From assembly GCA_024742305.1 (NCBI GenBank), contig JANSYQ010000005.1, forward strand, positions 121,642-185,641: DNA of 64,000 bases, written 5' to 3'. Origin of the DNA: a bacterium. Its GTDB lineage: Bacteria > Bacteroidota > Bacteroidia > Flavobacteriales_D > Crocinitomicaceae. The notes beneath the pieces are model-generated. The model searched no databases. It was not told the origin of the DNA and worked only from the letters and a program-made list of their open reading frames with translations. Position numbers and translations under genes: made by a program. Positions 27,570 to 36,564 of this stretch are shown one piece after another. Every line of letters begins with the position of its first letter. Position 1 is the stretch's first letter.

Positions 27570-28853
27570 CTACTCTTCGTCGACGAACCAGGTTTTACCA
27601 CGCTGGATGATCGAGTCGAAGAAAGATCCTCTTGTTTTTTCGGAGTGCGTTTTTACGTCCCCGGTGCTTGCTGCCTCCGGTTGGCGTTTCGCAGATTTCT
27701 CCAAATCTTCAAAGCCTTTCAGTACCAAACCAATTCCGGTTGCGTACATCGGGCTTTTGATAGCTTCATTGTTTGTATTTGCCAAGTGCTCGGTTGGGTA
27801 CCCAATGCGTGTATCCATTCCCGTAACGTACTCGAACAATTGTGTGATATGACGCAACTGCGATCCACCACCGGTAACCACAATTCCACCAATCAATTTC
27901 TTTTCATATCCTGAGTTGCGAATCTCGTAGTGCACCAAGTCGATGATTTCCTCCATACGCGCTTGGATGATACTTGCCAAGTTTCGAAGGGTAATTTCCT
28001 TCGGCGCGCGACCGCGCAATCCCGGAATGGCCACCACTTCGTTTTCTTGACTTTCGCTCGCTAGTGCCGATCCGAATTTTTGCTTCAATTTTTCCGCTTG
28101 GCGCTTCATGATCGTACATCCTTCTTTGATGTCTTCTGTGATCACGTTCCCTCCAAATGGAATAACGGCTGTATGACGAATAATGCCTTCGTGGAAAATA
28201 GCGACGTCAGTGGTACCACCACCGATATCAACCAATACAACACCTGCCTCTTTTTCTTCATCCGTTAGAACAGCATCAGCAGAAGCGATAGGCTCAAGGA
28301 TAATATCCTTCACCTTCAATCCAGAACGTTCCACACACTTGTGGATATTCATGGAAGCACCGATGTTTCCTGTAATGATGTGAAAGTTGGCTTCCAAACG
28401 TACACCCGACATTCCAATTGGGTCCTTGATTCCTTGTTCGCTGTCGATGATGTATTCCTGTGGAAGAACAGTAATGATTTCCTCTCCCGGAGGCATCGCC
28501 AATTTGTACATATCATCTACCAAACAGTCGATATCCACCTGACCAATTTCGTTTTCCAAATTGGTACGCGTGTGAATTCCACGATGCTGAATACTCTTGA
28601 TGTGCTGTCCAGCAATACCAACGTTCACGGTATTGATTTTCAATTGCCCTTCAATACGCGACTCGGCTTCCTCTACCGCACCCGTAATGGATTGAATGGT
28701 TTTGTCAATATTGGATACCATACCGCGCATCACTCCTAGTGATTCGGCCTTACCCATGGACAAAATCTCAATTTTACCGTGTTCGTTCTTACGACCAACG
28801 AAGCAAGCGATCTTCGTGGTTCCAATATCCAGTCCTACAATAACTTTACCCAT
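27570..28853 (-). CDS. ftsA: Cell division protein FtsA
   Basis: Actin-like ATPase that tethers FtsZ to the membrane. 427 residues with the phosphate 1 motif IVGLDIGTTKIACFVGR at the N-terminus, the SHS2-type inserted domain in the first half, VLVDIGGGTTDVAIFHEG (phosphate 2) and GGIVVTGGGSQLRHITQL (adenosine motif). The C-terminal FDSIIQRGKTWF is a short amphipathic membrane-targeting helix. The start overlaps the ftsQ stop by 8 bases. Confidence 0.97.
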   Translation of the reverse strand: MGKVIVGLDIGTTKIACFVGRKNEHGKIEILSMGKAESLGVMRGMVSNIDKTIQSITGAVEEAESRIEGQLKINTVNVGIAGQHIKSIQHRGIHTRTNLENEIGQVDIDCLVDDMYKLAMPPGEEIITVLPQEYIIDSEQGIKDPIGMSGVRLEANFHIITGNIGASMNIHKCVERSGLKVKDIILEPIASADAVLTDEEKEAGVVLVDIGGGTTDVAIFHEGIIRHTAVIPFGGNVITEDIKEGCTIMKRQAEKLKQKFGSALASESQENEVVAIPGLRGRAPKEITLRNLASIIQARMEEIIDLVHYEIRNSGYEKKLIGGIVVTGGGSQLRHITQLFEYVTGMDTRIGYPTEHLANTNNEAIKSPMYATGIGLVLKGFEDLEKSAKRQPEAASTGDVKTHSEKTRGSFFDSIIQRGKTWFVDEE

Positions 28854-29652
28854 CCGTTTCCTTTTTCTTGCAAACTATTTGGTCCTCATATTTGAGGCTT
28901 ATTTCCTTATATGTGTTCCAGCCTTCGTAAGGCATGGCTTCTTTGTAAAATATTCGGAGCTTTTTGAATTTCTCAGCGACTTCTTTCTCAGTCAATGCGG
29001 AACCAAAAACTACCTTTTGATCCCCCACCAGTGGTACGAGTACAAAATCACCATTCTTTTCAAGATGAATTTGACCTATGAGAGAATGGAACAAGGGATC
29101 ATTGCAAACATACTTGGAAATGCGATAGATATCATCTAACTTTCGAATACTTTTCAAGGAGTCGTTGTTAATAATCTCGGACACATTTTCGCCCTCCAAA
29201 CGGTCTGAAATATCGCCTGTTACCACCACAATTCGCGCGGCGTGTAAATCGGAAATTTCCATTTTCACACCGTCATCATCAAGGTAGTATGTTTGTCCTT
29301 GTTTGTTGAAGATTCTCGCTATTGGATTCCGTGTTGTAACTTCGATCTTCCACTCGCCTCCAAGTTTTCTGTATACACGGGCATCTTTCACTTGAGAAAT
29401 CCCCTTCAAATAGGCTTCAACTTTACCAATGGGCAAGTCGCCCGATCGCATGCCCTTTTTCCAAAGTTTATGGAAATCTAAGTCACCAAGAATTTCTTCT
29501 TCCGTGATAAAATGGGCCTCTCCCTTTACATGCACCTCAATTTCAGGTTTACTCGTTGGAATATCATCCTGCGCTGCTTGCGTCATAAAAAGAAGTACCA
29601 CCACAACCACCGCGAATACGGACCACGACGCTATTTTCACCCATGGCTTCAT
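28846..29652 (-). CDS. ftsQ: Cell division protein FtsQ
   Basis: 268 residues: short cytoplasmic N-terminus, one membrane helix (WSVFAVVVVVLLFMTQAA, about 9-26), a POTRA-like segment (ITEEEILGDLDFHKLWKKGM) and the FtsQ beta domain (VKDARVYRKLGGEWKIEVTT). It links early and late divisome proteins. It overlaps murC upstream by 4 bases and ftsA downstream by 8, the usual mur-fts order. Confidence 0.9.
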   Translation of the reverse strand: MKPWVKIASWSVFAVVVVVLLFMTQAAQDDIPTSKPEIEVHVKGEAHFITEEEILGDLDFHKLWKKGMRSGDLPIGKVEAYLKGISQVKDARVYRKLGGEWKIEVTTRNPIARIFNKQGQTYYLDDDGVKMEISDLHAARIVVVTGDISDRLEGENVSEIINNDSLKSIRKLDDIYRISKYVCNDPLFHSLIGQIHLEKNGDFVLVPLVGDQKVVFGSALTEKEVAEKFKKLRIFYKEAMPYEGWNTYKEISLKYEDQIVCKKKETDG

Positions 29653-31130
29653 GACAGCAAAGTGTTTTTGAGAGGTTCAACAATTCGGTCAATGTCGCCA
29701 GCGCCTATGGTGAGGATGACGATTCCTTCACTCTCGCGCTCCAACTCACGCTTCTCCCCCTTTCTTCGCGACATCTTCGAAGAGCTTAGGGCTGGCGGGT
29801 TTGAAGTCCGGGAGTCTTCGATTATGGTTCTTGCTCCCTTCTCGACAAGCTCGAAGTCCGCGATTATTTTCGATGGTTCTAGAAGACGTTTTTCCGGAGA
29901 AGTGATTTTCTCCAACAAAGCATCACTAGTGACTCCGGAAATAGGTTCTTCGCGAGCAGGATAAATCGGCATGAGAATGACTTCATCTAGGCGACTGAGT
30001 TGCTCGGCAAATCCGTCAAAGAAATCACGGGTACGTGTGAATAAATGCGGTTGAAATATACCCGTGATTCTTTTTCCTGCATAGAGCAATTCGACGGAAT
30101 CAATTAATGCTTTTATTTCGGTAGGATGATGCGCATAATCATCTATATAAATCAAGTTTTCTTCTCGGATATGATACTCGAATCGGCGTTTTACACCCTT
30201 AAAGGTTTTTAATCCTTTTCGGATCGTTTTTTCGTCGAGACCGACAAATTCAGCCAAGGCAATACAAGCGATGGCGTTTTCTGCGTTGTGTACTCCCGGC
30301 AGTCCTAATTGAACCGATTTCCATTCGGAATTTGGTGTTTTTACGTCCACCGTGAAAAATTCATTCTCCACACGAGGATTCCATCCGGAGTAATCGGCTT
30401 CGTGATTCAGCCCGTATGTCAAAGTATTTTTATGTTGTAGGTTTACATCCACATGTCGAACTAACAATCCATCTGTGTGAATTTGATCTACATACTTCCT
30501 AAATCCTTCCAAGAAGGTGTCGCTGTTTCCATAGATATCGAGGTGGTCAGCATCGGTGGAGGTAACAATGGAAGCCAAAGGATTCAAATGCAAAAAGGAT
30601 CGATCGAATTCATCGGCTTCAACGACTGTCCAATTGCTATCTCCTTGAACAAAATTCGATTGAAAATTGGAACTAATTCCACCTAAGAACGCATTGCACT
30701 TCTCTTCGGACACATCCAACAAATGCGCCATCATGGTACTGGTAGTTGTTTTTCCGTGCGTACCGGCAACTGCCAATCCTTTCGAGTTTCGGGTAATCAT
30801 CCCGAGAACTTCCGCTCGTTTCTTCACCACAAAGCCTGAGTGCTGCACGTGTAACAACTCACCAAAATTTCTTGGAACGGCAGGTGTGTAAATGACCAAA
30901 GTCTTCGTTGTATCCCGAAATCCTTGCGGAATGGATGGACCAAAATCTTCGTAGTGAATTTCGATACCTTCTTCTTCCAATTTAGCCGTTAAAGGAGATG
31001 GTGTTTTATCATATCCCGCTACCGGCCACCCCAAAGAATTGAAATAGCGAGCCAATGCGGACATACCGATTCCACCCACACCGATAAAGTAGGCGCGATC
31101 AAACTGTTCGATATGTTCCTTGGGTATCAC
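29649..31130 (-). CDS. murC: UDP-N-acetylmuramate--L-alanine ligase, with in-frame repeat insertion
   Basis: Adds L-Ala to UDP-MurNAc in the cytoplasm. 493 residues. Motifs: FIGVGGIGMSALARYF (N-terminal nucleotide domain), the ATP loop GTHGKTTTSTMMAH, DADHLDIYG, and YAHHPTEIKALI in the ligase domain. Near the C-terminus, where related proteins run straight into the LTIGAGD strand, there are about 40 extra residues starting at DFELVEKG and rich in Arg, Lys, Glu and Ser. Part of that DNA (29838-29860) is a copy of the dispersed element. The frame stays open and the catalytic domains are intact, so the enzyme is probably active. Confidence 0.95.
   Translation of the reverse strand: MIPKEHIEQFDRAYFIGVGGIGMSALARYFNSLGWPVAGYDKTPSPLTAKLEEEGIEIHYEDFGPSIPQGFRDTTKTLVIYTPAVPRNFGELLHVQHSGFVVKKRAEVLGMITRNSKGLAVAGTHGKTTTSTMMAHLLDVSEEKCNAFLGGISSNFQSNFVQGDSNWTVVEADEFDRSFLHLNPLASIVTSTDADHLDIYGNSDTFLEGFRKYVDQIHTDGLLVRHVDVNLQHKNTLTYGLNHEADYSGWNPRVENEFFTVDVKTPNSEWKSVQLGLPGVHNAENAIACIALAEFVGLDEKTIRKGLKTFKGVKRRFEYHIREENLIYIDDYAHHPTEIKALIDSVELLYAGKRITGIFQPHLFTRTRDFFDGFAEQLSRLDEVILMPIYPAREEPISGVTSDALLEKITSPEKRLLEPSKIIADFELVEKGARTIIEDSRTSNPPALSSSKMSRRKGEKRELERESEGIVILTIGAGDIDRIVEPLKNTLLS
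29838..29860 (-). repeat. Dispersed element inside murC
   Basis: The minus-strand copy reads CGGACTTCGAGCTTGTCGAG then AAG, and encodes ADFELVEK in the MurC frame. A degenerate second copy of the GAAGTCC half lies nearby in the same extra segment (about 29800-29815), suggesting local duplication after insertion. Confidence 0.8.
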
Positions 31131-32281
31131 TTTCGGGCAACTTTTTCTAATTCATCAACAATACTTGCCGTTGCTTCGGGCTTTGCCAAAGGCGCAATGT
31201 TTTCCTTTAGTTGAGCACAACGTCGTTCATCCTGAACTAGGGCAAGTGCTTCAGGAATCAATTTTTCTTTCGCTTCAACATCTTTCACCAAAATCGCTGC
31301 ATTTTTATTCACCAACGCCATAGCATTTTTGGTTTGATGATCCTCGGCTACATTGGGAGAAGGCACTAAAATGGATGGTTTTTCCACGATACATAACTCG
31401 GAAACCGAGCTGGCGCCTGCACGGGAGATTACGACATCTGCCATTGCATAGGCAAGATCCATTCGAGTGATGAATTGGACCATTTTGATGTTTTTAAGAT
31501 TGAGTTCGCCTTCCTGCTCAACAGGCTCGAAGTCCGGTGTGAGAGTGGATAATTGTTCTTTCAGTTTGTTGAAGTACAACTTTCCACATTGCCAAAGGAC
31601 TTGAACATCGGTTTCTTGCAATTTCGATAAGTGTTCTACAACACTTTCGTTTAGCGTTCGCGCTCCGAGACTTCCTCCAATGATTAGAATGGTTTTCTTG
31701 TTTGGGTCGAAACCGTAAAATTTGTATGCTTCCGCTTCCTTTCCTTTGATATCGACCATGTTTTTACGGGTTGGATTCCCCGTTATGACGATCACTTCCT
31801 TTGGAAAAACAGATTCTAGTCCTTCGTAAGCCACGCAGATCACTTTTGCTTTTTTTGCCAGCAACTTGTTCGTTTTTCCAGCGAATGCGTTTTGCTCCTG
31901 CAATGCCGTTGGATACTTCAACATGGATGCTGCTTTCAAGGTTGGACCGCTAGCATAGCCGCCTACCCCAACAACAATCTCTGGATTGAACTTCTTTACA
32001 ATTCCACGCGCTTTCATTACGCTTTTAATGATTTTAAATGGCAGAAGAAAATTCGACAGTGCCAACTTGCGTTTCAACCCAACGATTTCTAATCCTTCAA
32101 TTTTATATCCGGCAGCAGGCACTTTTTCCATCTCCATTTTGCCAGTAGCTCCTACAAACAGAATCTCTGCCTTCGGATTTCGGCGTTTGATTTCATCTGC
32201 AATGGCAATGGCCGGAAAAATATGTCCTCCGGTTCCTCCTCCTGAAACTATGGCTCTTTTGATCATCTTATTCTGTTTCAA
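31127..32281 (-). CDS. murG: UDP-GlcNAc:lipid I N-acetylglucosaminyltransferase MurG
   Basis: Converts lipid I to lipid II on the inner membrane face. 384 residues. GT-B motifs: VSGGGTGGHIFPAIAIADEI (first G loop), VGGYASGPTLKAAS, LIIGGSLGARTLN, and the UDP-GlcNAc site VISRAGASSVSELCIVEKPS. Between LYFNKLKEQL and NIKMVQFI there is a short extra segment (TPDFEPVEQEGE) whose DNA is a copy of the dispersed element. Start overlaps ftsW by 14 bases; stop overlaps murC by 4. Confidence 0.96.
   Translation of the reverse strand: MKQNKMIKRAIVSGGGTGGHIFPAIAIADEIKRRNPKAEILFVGATGKMEMEKVPAAGYKIEGLEIVGLKRKLALSNFLLPFKIIKSVMKARGIVKKFNPEIVVGVGGYASGPTLKAASMLKYPTALQEQNAFAGKTNKLLAKKAKVICVAYEGLESVFPKEVIVITGNPTRKNMVDIKGKEAEAYKFYGFDPNKKTILIIGGSLGARTLNESVVEHLSKLQETDVQVLWQCGKLYFNKLKEQLSTLTPDFEPVEQEGELNLKNIKMVQFITRMDLAYAMADVVISRAGASSVSELCIVEKPSILVPSPNVAEDHQTKNAMALVNKNAAILVKDVEAKEKLIPEALALVQDERRCAQLKENIAPLAKPEATASIVDELEKVARK
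31513..31537 (-). repeat. Dispersed element inside murG
   Basis: On the minus strand it reads CCGGACTTCGAGCCTGTTGA then GCAGG, one or two bases off the murC copy, and encodes PDFEPVEQ, the same reading frame as DFELVEK in MurC. It falls in a surface loop position between conserved MurG strands. Confidence 0.75.
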
Positions 32282-33497
32282 ATACCTGACTTTCTTCTTC
32301 TGTTACTTCCTCTGGTTTCTCTATTTCTCCTGCTTCCTTTTGCTGTTTGTAAGCAATTGCCTGCACCATTCCAAGGGCGAGACAGGTCATAATCATTGCC
32401 GATCCTCCCATGGCTAAAAGTGGCATGTTTTGTCCCGTGACCGGGAACATCCCCGTGCAGACCAACATATTTACAGCGGCCTGACTAAGAATTAATATGC
32501 CGATACCGATGCAGACGTAGCTTTCGAACATTTTTTTGGAACTGAGTCCGATGCGCATAATTCGATAGAGCAAAATGAGATACAGCATGACAAGAACTCC
32601 CGCAGCAATTGGACCTAACTCTTCTACATAACTTGCGTAGTAAAAATCAGCGTAAGCTTCTGGGACGTATTCTTTCACAACTCCATCTCCAATTCCCTGA
32701 CCACCGAAGAAACTTTTGTTCTCTCCCGTCCAACGAATCCCTCCGGCATAAATGCCATCTGCAGCATTCTGAACTTGCGCGTTCTCCATGATATTCTCAT
32801 CGCTGTTAGCATGGTTGAAAAAACGATTTTCCCAAGTTTCTAATCGAGGTAAAATCCTTAGATCGGGTGCGGCCTTTTGAATAAGGACGATGAATAGAAA
32901 CAGCGCCACTCCACCACCAATCAAACTGGCGACTTTGAGAAACGGCACTTTGGCAATAAACATCAAAGTAAGACAGATGGCAAATAGAATGGCTGCGGTA
33001 GAGAAATTGTCTTTGACGATTAGGGCGCAAATGACAACGATGGGTGTAACGAGAGGAAGAAACCCTTCCTTCCAATCGTTCATTACTTCCTTTCTTTTTA
33101 CCAGCAATCGCGAAACATAAACGATCAATGCGAGCTTGGCAAAATCGGAAGACTGGAAGGTAAGCCCTACAAATGGAATTCTTACCCACCGTCCAGCATC
33201 ATTGACTCGAACACCAAAGAAAAATGTGAATAACAACAGGGCTACGGCTAGGTAAAACCCAAATTTGGCCAGTTTGGAAAAGTTCGCTGGATCGCGTCGA
33301 TGAACCCAAAACATGACTCCCAAACCGATTAAAACATAAACGAAATGTTTGAACAAGTATTTGAAAGGTGTACCCCCTTCGATTTTCACCAAAATAGGCA
33401 CGAAGCTGTATACACTCACCAAAGAAAAGGCAAGCATCAGCAAGGTAATGATCCAAATCACCTTGTCTCCTTTCAAACGCTTCAACAATTCACTCAT
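32268..33497 (-). CDS. ftsW: SEDS peptidoglycan glycosyltransferase FtsW
   Basis: Polymerises lipid II at the septum together with FtsI. 409 residues, about ten membrane helices. SEDS features visible: WIITLLMLAFSLVSVYS (helix 1), RWVRIPFVGLTFQSSDFAKL with the Asp-rich loop, FFGGQGIGDGVVKEYVPEAY in the large periplasmic loop, and FPVTGQNMPLLAMGGSAMI near the end. The C-terminus is acidic. It lies between the MurD-domain-like gene and murG, overlapping both. Confidence 0.95.
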   Translation of the reverse strand: MSELLKRLKGDKVIWIITLLMLAFSLVSVYSFVPILVKIEGGTPFKYLFKHFVYVLIGLGVMFWVHRRDPANFSKLAKFGFYLAVALLLFTFFFGVRVNDAGRWVRIPFVGLTFQSSDFAKLALIVYVSRLLVKRKEVMNDWKEGFLPLVTPIVVICALIVKDNFSTAAILFAICLTLMFIAKVPFLKVASLIGGGVALFLFIVLIQKAAPDLRILPRLETWENRFFNHANSDENIMENAQVQNAADGIYAGGIRWTGENKSFFGGQGIGDGVVKEYVPEAYADFYYASYVEELGPIAAGVLVMLYLILLYRIMRIGLSSKKMFESYVCIGIGILILSQAAVNMLVCTGMFPVTGQNMPLLAMGGSAMIMTCLALGMVQAIAYKQQKEAGEIEKPEEVTEEESQVFETE

Positions 33498-33967
33498 GCG
33501 TTATTATGAATGTATTTTTCTAGTGTTTCTAATTCTTCTTGTGCATTTTCTCCTTCCGATGTAAAAAGAAACACACGTCTTGCATTTTCAAAAGAGCGCA
33601 CCAAATCGAGTGCTGACGTTACATCTCCCGTTCCGGCAACTTTTTCGATGGTGTAAATTTCTTCACCGCTCAATTTCACATTTCCATAGTCGCTCACCAC
33701 CACAGTTTCGATGGTATCCAGCACCTCAGGATAGTACCGAACGGCGCATTTTATTTGACTTTGTTTTCCAACCCACACAACGGGAAACGGAAAATTGGAA
33801 ATGACAGTAGATAGCGCGTCGAAGTGCGGGTTGGCCCATGCAAAAACATCCATGCTTTTCCATTTCCCAAGCGCTTGCATTGCTTCGAGTGACCGCGCAC
33901 GTTCCAATCCTTCTTTCCTGGCTCGGAGAAGATCGGACTCAGTAGTTTTGGTCGTTAGTTTTTTCAT
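33494..33967 (-). CDS. MurD C-terminal-domain-like protein, unknown function
   Basis: 157 residues from ATG 33967; an in-frame ATG at 34042 lies inside murD and is rejected. It starts one base after the murD stop and overlaps ftsW by 4. The stretch ALSTVISNFPFPVVWVGKQ, then ETVVVSDYGN and SALDLVRSFENARRVFLFTS, follows the order and spacing of the third (Rossmann) domain of the adjacent MurD: FALESMDKPTVWIVGG, KAIVCLGKDN, EAVAYGYRLARKEETVLLSP. No ATP loop or central domain is present, so it cannot be a ligase. It may be a decayed duplication kept for a regulatory or structural role. The match was made by eye. Confidence 0.7.
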   Translation of the reverse strand: MKKLTTKTTESDLLRARKEGLERARSLEAMQALGKWKSMDVFAWANPHFDALSTVISNFPFPVVWVGKQSQIKCAVRYYPEVLDTIETVVVSDYGNVKLSGEEIYTIEKVAGTGDVTSALDLVRSFENARRVFLFTSEGENAQEELETLEKYIHNNA

Positions 33968-33968
33968 C

Positions 33969-35315
33969 TTACAGCGAGCGTACCGCTTTTTTGAATTCGT
34001 TTCCGCGTTCTTCGTAGTTTTCGAATAAATCGAAGCTAGCACATGCAGGAGAAAGCAATACTGTCTCTTCTTTACGCGCCAATCTGTATCCGTAAGCTAC
34101 TGCCTCCATTGCTGAGGAAGCCTCGTAAATTTCCGTGGTAATTGATCCGAAAGCCTGCTTGATTTTGTCGTTGTCTTTTCCGAGGCAAACAATCGCTTTC
34201 ACCTTGTCTTTTACCAACTCGTACAACTCGGAGTAGTCGTTTCCTTTATCGACACCACCTACAATCCAAACAGTTGGTTTGTCCATACTTTCGAGTGCGA
34301 ACCATGTGGAGTTTACGTTCGTTGCTTTGGAGTCGTTAATGAACTCGATGCCGTGTACTTTCGCTACGAACTCCAATCGGTGCTCGACGTTAACAAAATC
34401 GCTCAAGCTTTCGCGAACGGACTCCTTGCGGATTTCTAGAATTCTGGACGCGATTCCTGACGCCAGGGAATTTTGCGCATTGTGCTTGCCTTTTAGGGCT
34501 AAATCATGAATTGACATAGTGAATTGATCGTTTATGTTTATTGTTATTTGTTCGTTGCTATTTATATATCCACCGACCTCTTGAGGCTCAGTGAGAGAGA
34601 ATGGAGCAAACTTTGCTTTGAAGTCGCCCTTTGAAATGATTTCCGAAATGTTAGGATCATCGAAGTTGTATATGAACCAATCGTCTTCCGTTTGATTTTG
34701 TGTAATGCGAAACTTGGAGGCGATGTAGTTCTCCATTTTGTTGTCGTAGCGATCTAAGTGATCGGGCGTGATATTCATCAACAAAGCGATATCTACTTTG
34801 AAATCGTACATGCCGTCCAATTGGAAAGAACTTAACTCCAACACGTAGTAATCGAAGTCCTTTTCTGCCACTTGCTTGGCAAAGCTATCCCCCACGTTTC
34901 CGCCAAGACCAACGTTTAAACCTCCCTTTTTCAGAATGTGATACAACAATAGGGTCGTCGTTGTTTTTCCATTGCTTCCGGTAACACAAATGGTTTTTGC
35001 GGTGTTGTAGTATCCAGCAAACTCGATTTCAGAAATGACAGGGATTCCCTTCGCGATGGCTTTCAAAATCAAGGGCGCGGTATCAGGAATTCCAGGTGAT
35101 TTGACAATCAGTTTTGCCTCCAAGATTCGATCTTCTGAGTGCTTTCCTTGCTCCCATTCGACCCCGAGTTCATTGAGTTCGTTGGCGAACCTTTCCTTTA
35201 CTTTTCCGAAATCTGAGACAAAGATCTCCCAGCCCTGCTTCTTCGCAAGGATTGCTGCTCCAACGCCGCTTTCGCCAGCGCCCAAAATGGCTATATATCC
35301 AGGAGTCGGTGTCAA
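33969..35315 (-). CDS. murD: UDP-N-acetylmuramoyl-L-alanine--D-glutamate ligase
   Basis: Adds D-Glu to UDP-MurNAc-L-Ala. 448 residues. N-terminal domain ILGAGESGVGAAILAKKQGW, ATP loop VTGSNGKTTTTLLLYH, NITPDHLDRYDN, and the third domain FINDSKATNVNSTWFALESM, VGGVDKGNDYSELYEL, LLSPACASFDLFENYEERG. Complete, with no insertion apparent. One base separates it from mraY upstream. Confidence 0.96.
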   Translation of the reverse strand: MTPTPGYIAILGAGESGVGAAILAKKQGWEIFVSDFGKVKERFANELNELGVEWEQGKHSEDRILEAKLIVKSPGIPDTAPLILKAIAKGIPVISEIEFAGYYNTAKTICVTGSNGKTTTTLLLYHILKKGGLNVGLGGNVGDSFAKQVAEKDFDYYVLELSSFQLDGMYDFKVDIALLMNITPDHLDRYDNKMENYIASKFRITQNQTEDDWFIYNFDDPNISEIISKGDFKAKFAPFSLTEPQEVGGYINSNEQITININDQFTMSIHDLALKGKHNAQNSLASGIASRILEIRKESVRESLSDFVNVEHRLEFVAKVHGIEFINDSKATNVNSTWFALESMDKPTVWIVGGVDKGNDYSELYELVKDKVKAIVCLGKDNDKIKQAFGSITTEIYEASSAMEAVAYGYRLARKEETVLLSPACASFDLFENYEERGNEFKKAVRSL

Positions 35316-35316
35316 T

Positions 35317-36564
35317 TTATCGTACTTTGAGTGTTACTATGGTGATTACTGCAAGTAGAATTGCGACAATCCAAAAGCGGGAAACAATTTTCGCTTCGTG
35401 CAATCCTTTTTTCTGATAGTGATGATGGAGCGGTGCCATCCGGAAGATCCGCCTACCTTCGCCGTACCGTTTCTTTGTGTATTTGAACCAACCGACCTGC
35501 ATCATTACGGAGAGATTTTCGATAAGGAACACCCCACAAAGAATGGGAATCAACAATTCCTTGCGAATGGAAATCGCGAACACCGCGATGATTCCCCCAA
35601 GCGCCAAACTCCCGGTATCTCCCATGAAAACTTGTGCTGGAAATGAGTTGTACCATAAAAAGCCGATACAAGCACCGACAAATGCCGAGATGAAAATCAC
35701 CAGCTCTTCTGCATACGGTATGTACATCACGTCGAGGTAATCGGCGAACTTGACGTTGGTGGACACGTACGCCAAAATTGCCAAGGCGATACCGGCAATA
35801 GCCGAGGTACCGGTGGCGAGACCATCGAGCCCGTCTGTCATGTTGGCTCCATTGGAAACAGCGATAACAATGAAGATGACTACGGGAATAAATAGCAACC
35901 AACCATACGTTCCTGCCCAGTCTCCAATGAGCCAGTTGTAGTTGAACTCATTATCCGCCACAAAAGGAACCGTGGTTGTCATGTCTTTGGTGCGCACCCA
36001 CTTAGAATCGTCTTCAGGCTCCAAATCTTCGTGCATGTCGGTTACCAACGCCTCATTTTGAGACAATTTGTGGTAAGAATCTACCTTTTTGTGTACTTGA
36101 ACATCCGGATGGAAGTACAAGATGCAACCAACGATCAATCCAACACCGACTTGACCAACAACTTTAAATCTTCCGGCAAGACCCTCTTTGTTTTTCTTGA
36201 AAACCTTGATGTAATCATCAATAAAACCGATCGCACCCAGCCATACCGTGGCTAAAAGCATGGTGATAACATAAATGTTGTGCAGCTTGGCGAAAAGTAA
36301 GGTAGGGATTAGAATTGCCGCAAGAATGATCAATCCACCCATGGTTGGTGTTCCTTGTTTCGCCAACTGACCTTCCAAACCAAGGTCGCGCACCGTTTCT
36401 CCGATTTGCTGTTTTTGCAGCATTCCAATCAATCGCTTTCCAAAAATCATGGACACGATTAGCGAGGTAATTAGTGCCATCCCTGCACGGAAGGAAATAT
36501 AGTCAAACAATCCTGCCCCCGGGAAATCAAAATCTTGTAAATAATCAAATAAGTAGGTCAACAT
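35317..36564 (-). CDS. mraY: Phospho-N-acetylmuramoyl-pentapeptide-transferase MraY
   Basis: Makes lipid I from UDP-MurNAc-pentapeptide and undecaprenyl phosphate. 415 residues with about ten helices. Motifs: [37 protein letters not shown] (Asp-Asp), [33 protein letters not shown], and [13 protein letters not shown] near the C-terminus. It is longer than E. coli MraY (360) because of a ~50-residue polar loop at about 150-200, common in Bacteroidota. The start shares one base with the murE stop. Confidence 0.96.
   Translation of the reverse strand: MLTYLFDYLQDFDFPGAGLFDYISFRAGMALITSLIVSMIFGKRLIGMLQKQQIGETVRDLGLEGQLAKQGTPTMGGLIILAAILIPTLLFAKLHNIYVITMLLATVWLGAIGFIDDYIKVFKKNKEGLAGRFKVVGQVGVGLIVGCILYFHPDVQVHKKVDSYHKLSQNEALVTDMHEDLEPEDDSKWVRTKDMTTTVPFVADNEFNYNWLIGDWAGTYGWLLFIPVVIFIVIAVSNGANMTDGLDGLATGTSAIAGIALAILAYVSTNVKFADYLDVMYIPYAEELVIFISAFVGACIGFLWYNSFPAQVFMGDTGSLALGGIIAVFAISIRKELLIPILCGVFLIENLSVMMQVGWFKYTKKRYGEGRRIFRMAPLHHHYQKKGLHEAKIVSRFWIVAILLAVITIVTLKVR

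Noticed and set aside
34560..34600. Copy of the CTGAGGCTC element inside murD
   Set aside because: Only a short partial match (TGAGGCTCAGTGAG) and MurD shows no insertion at that point; chance similarity cannot be excluded.
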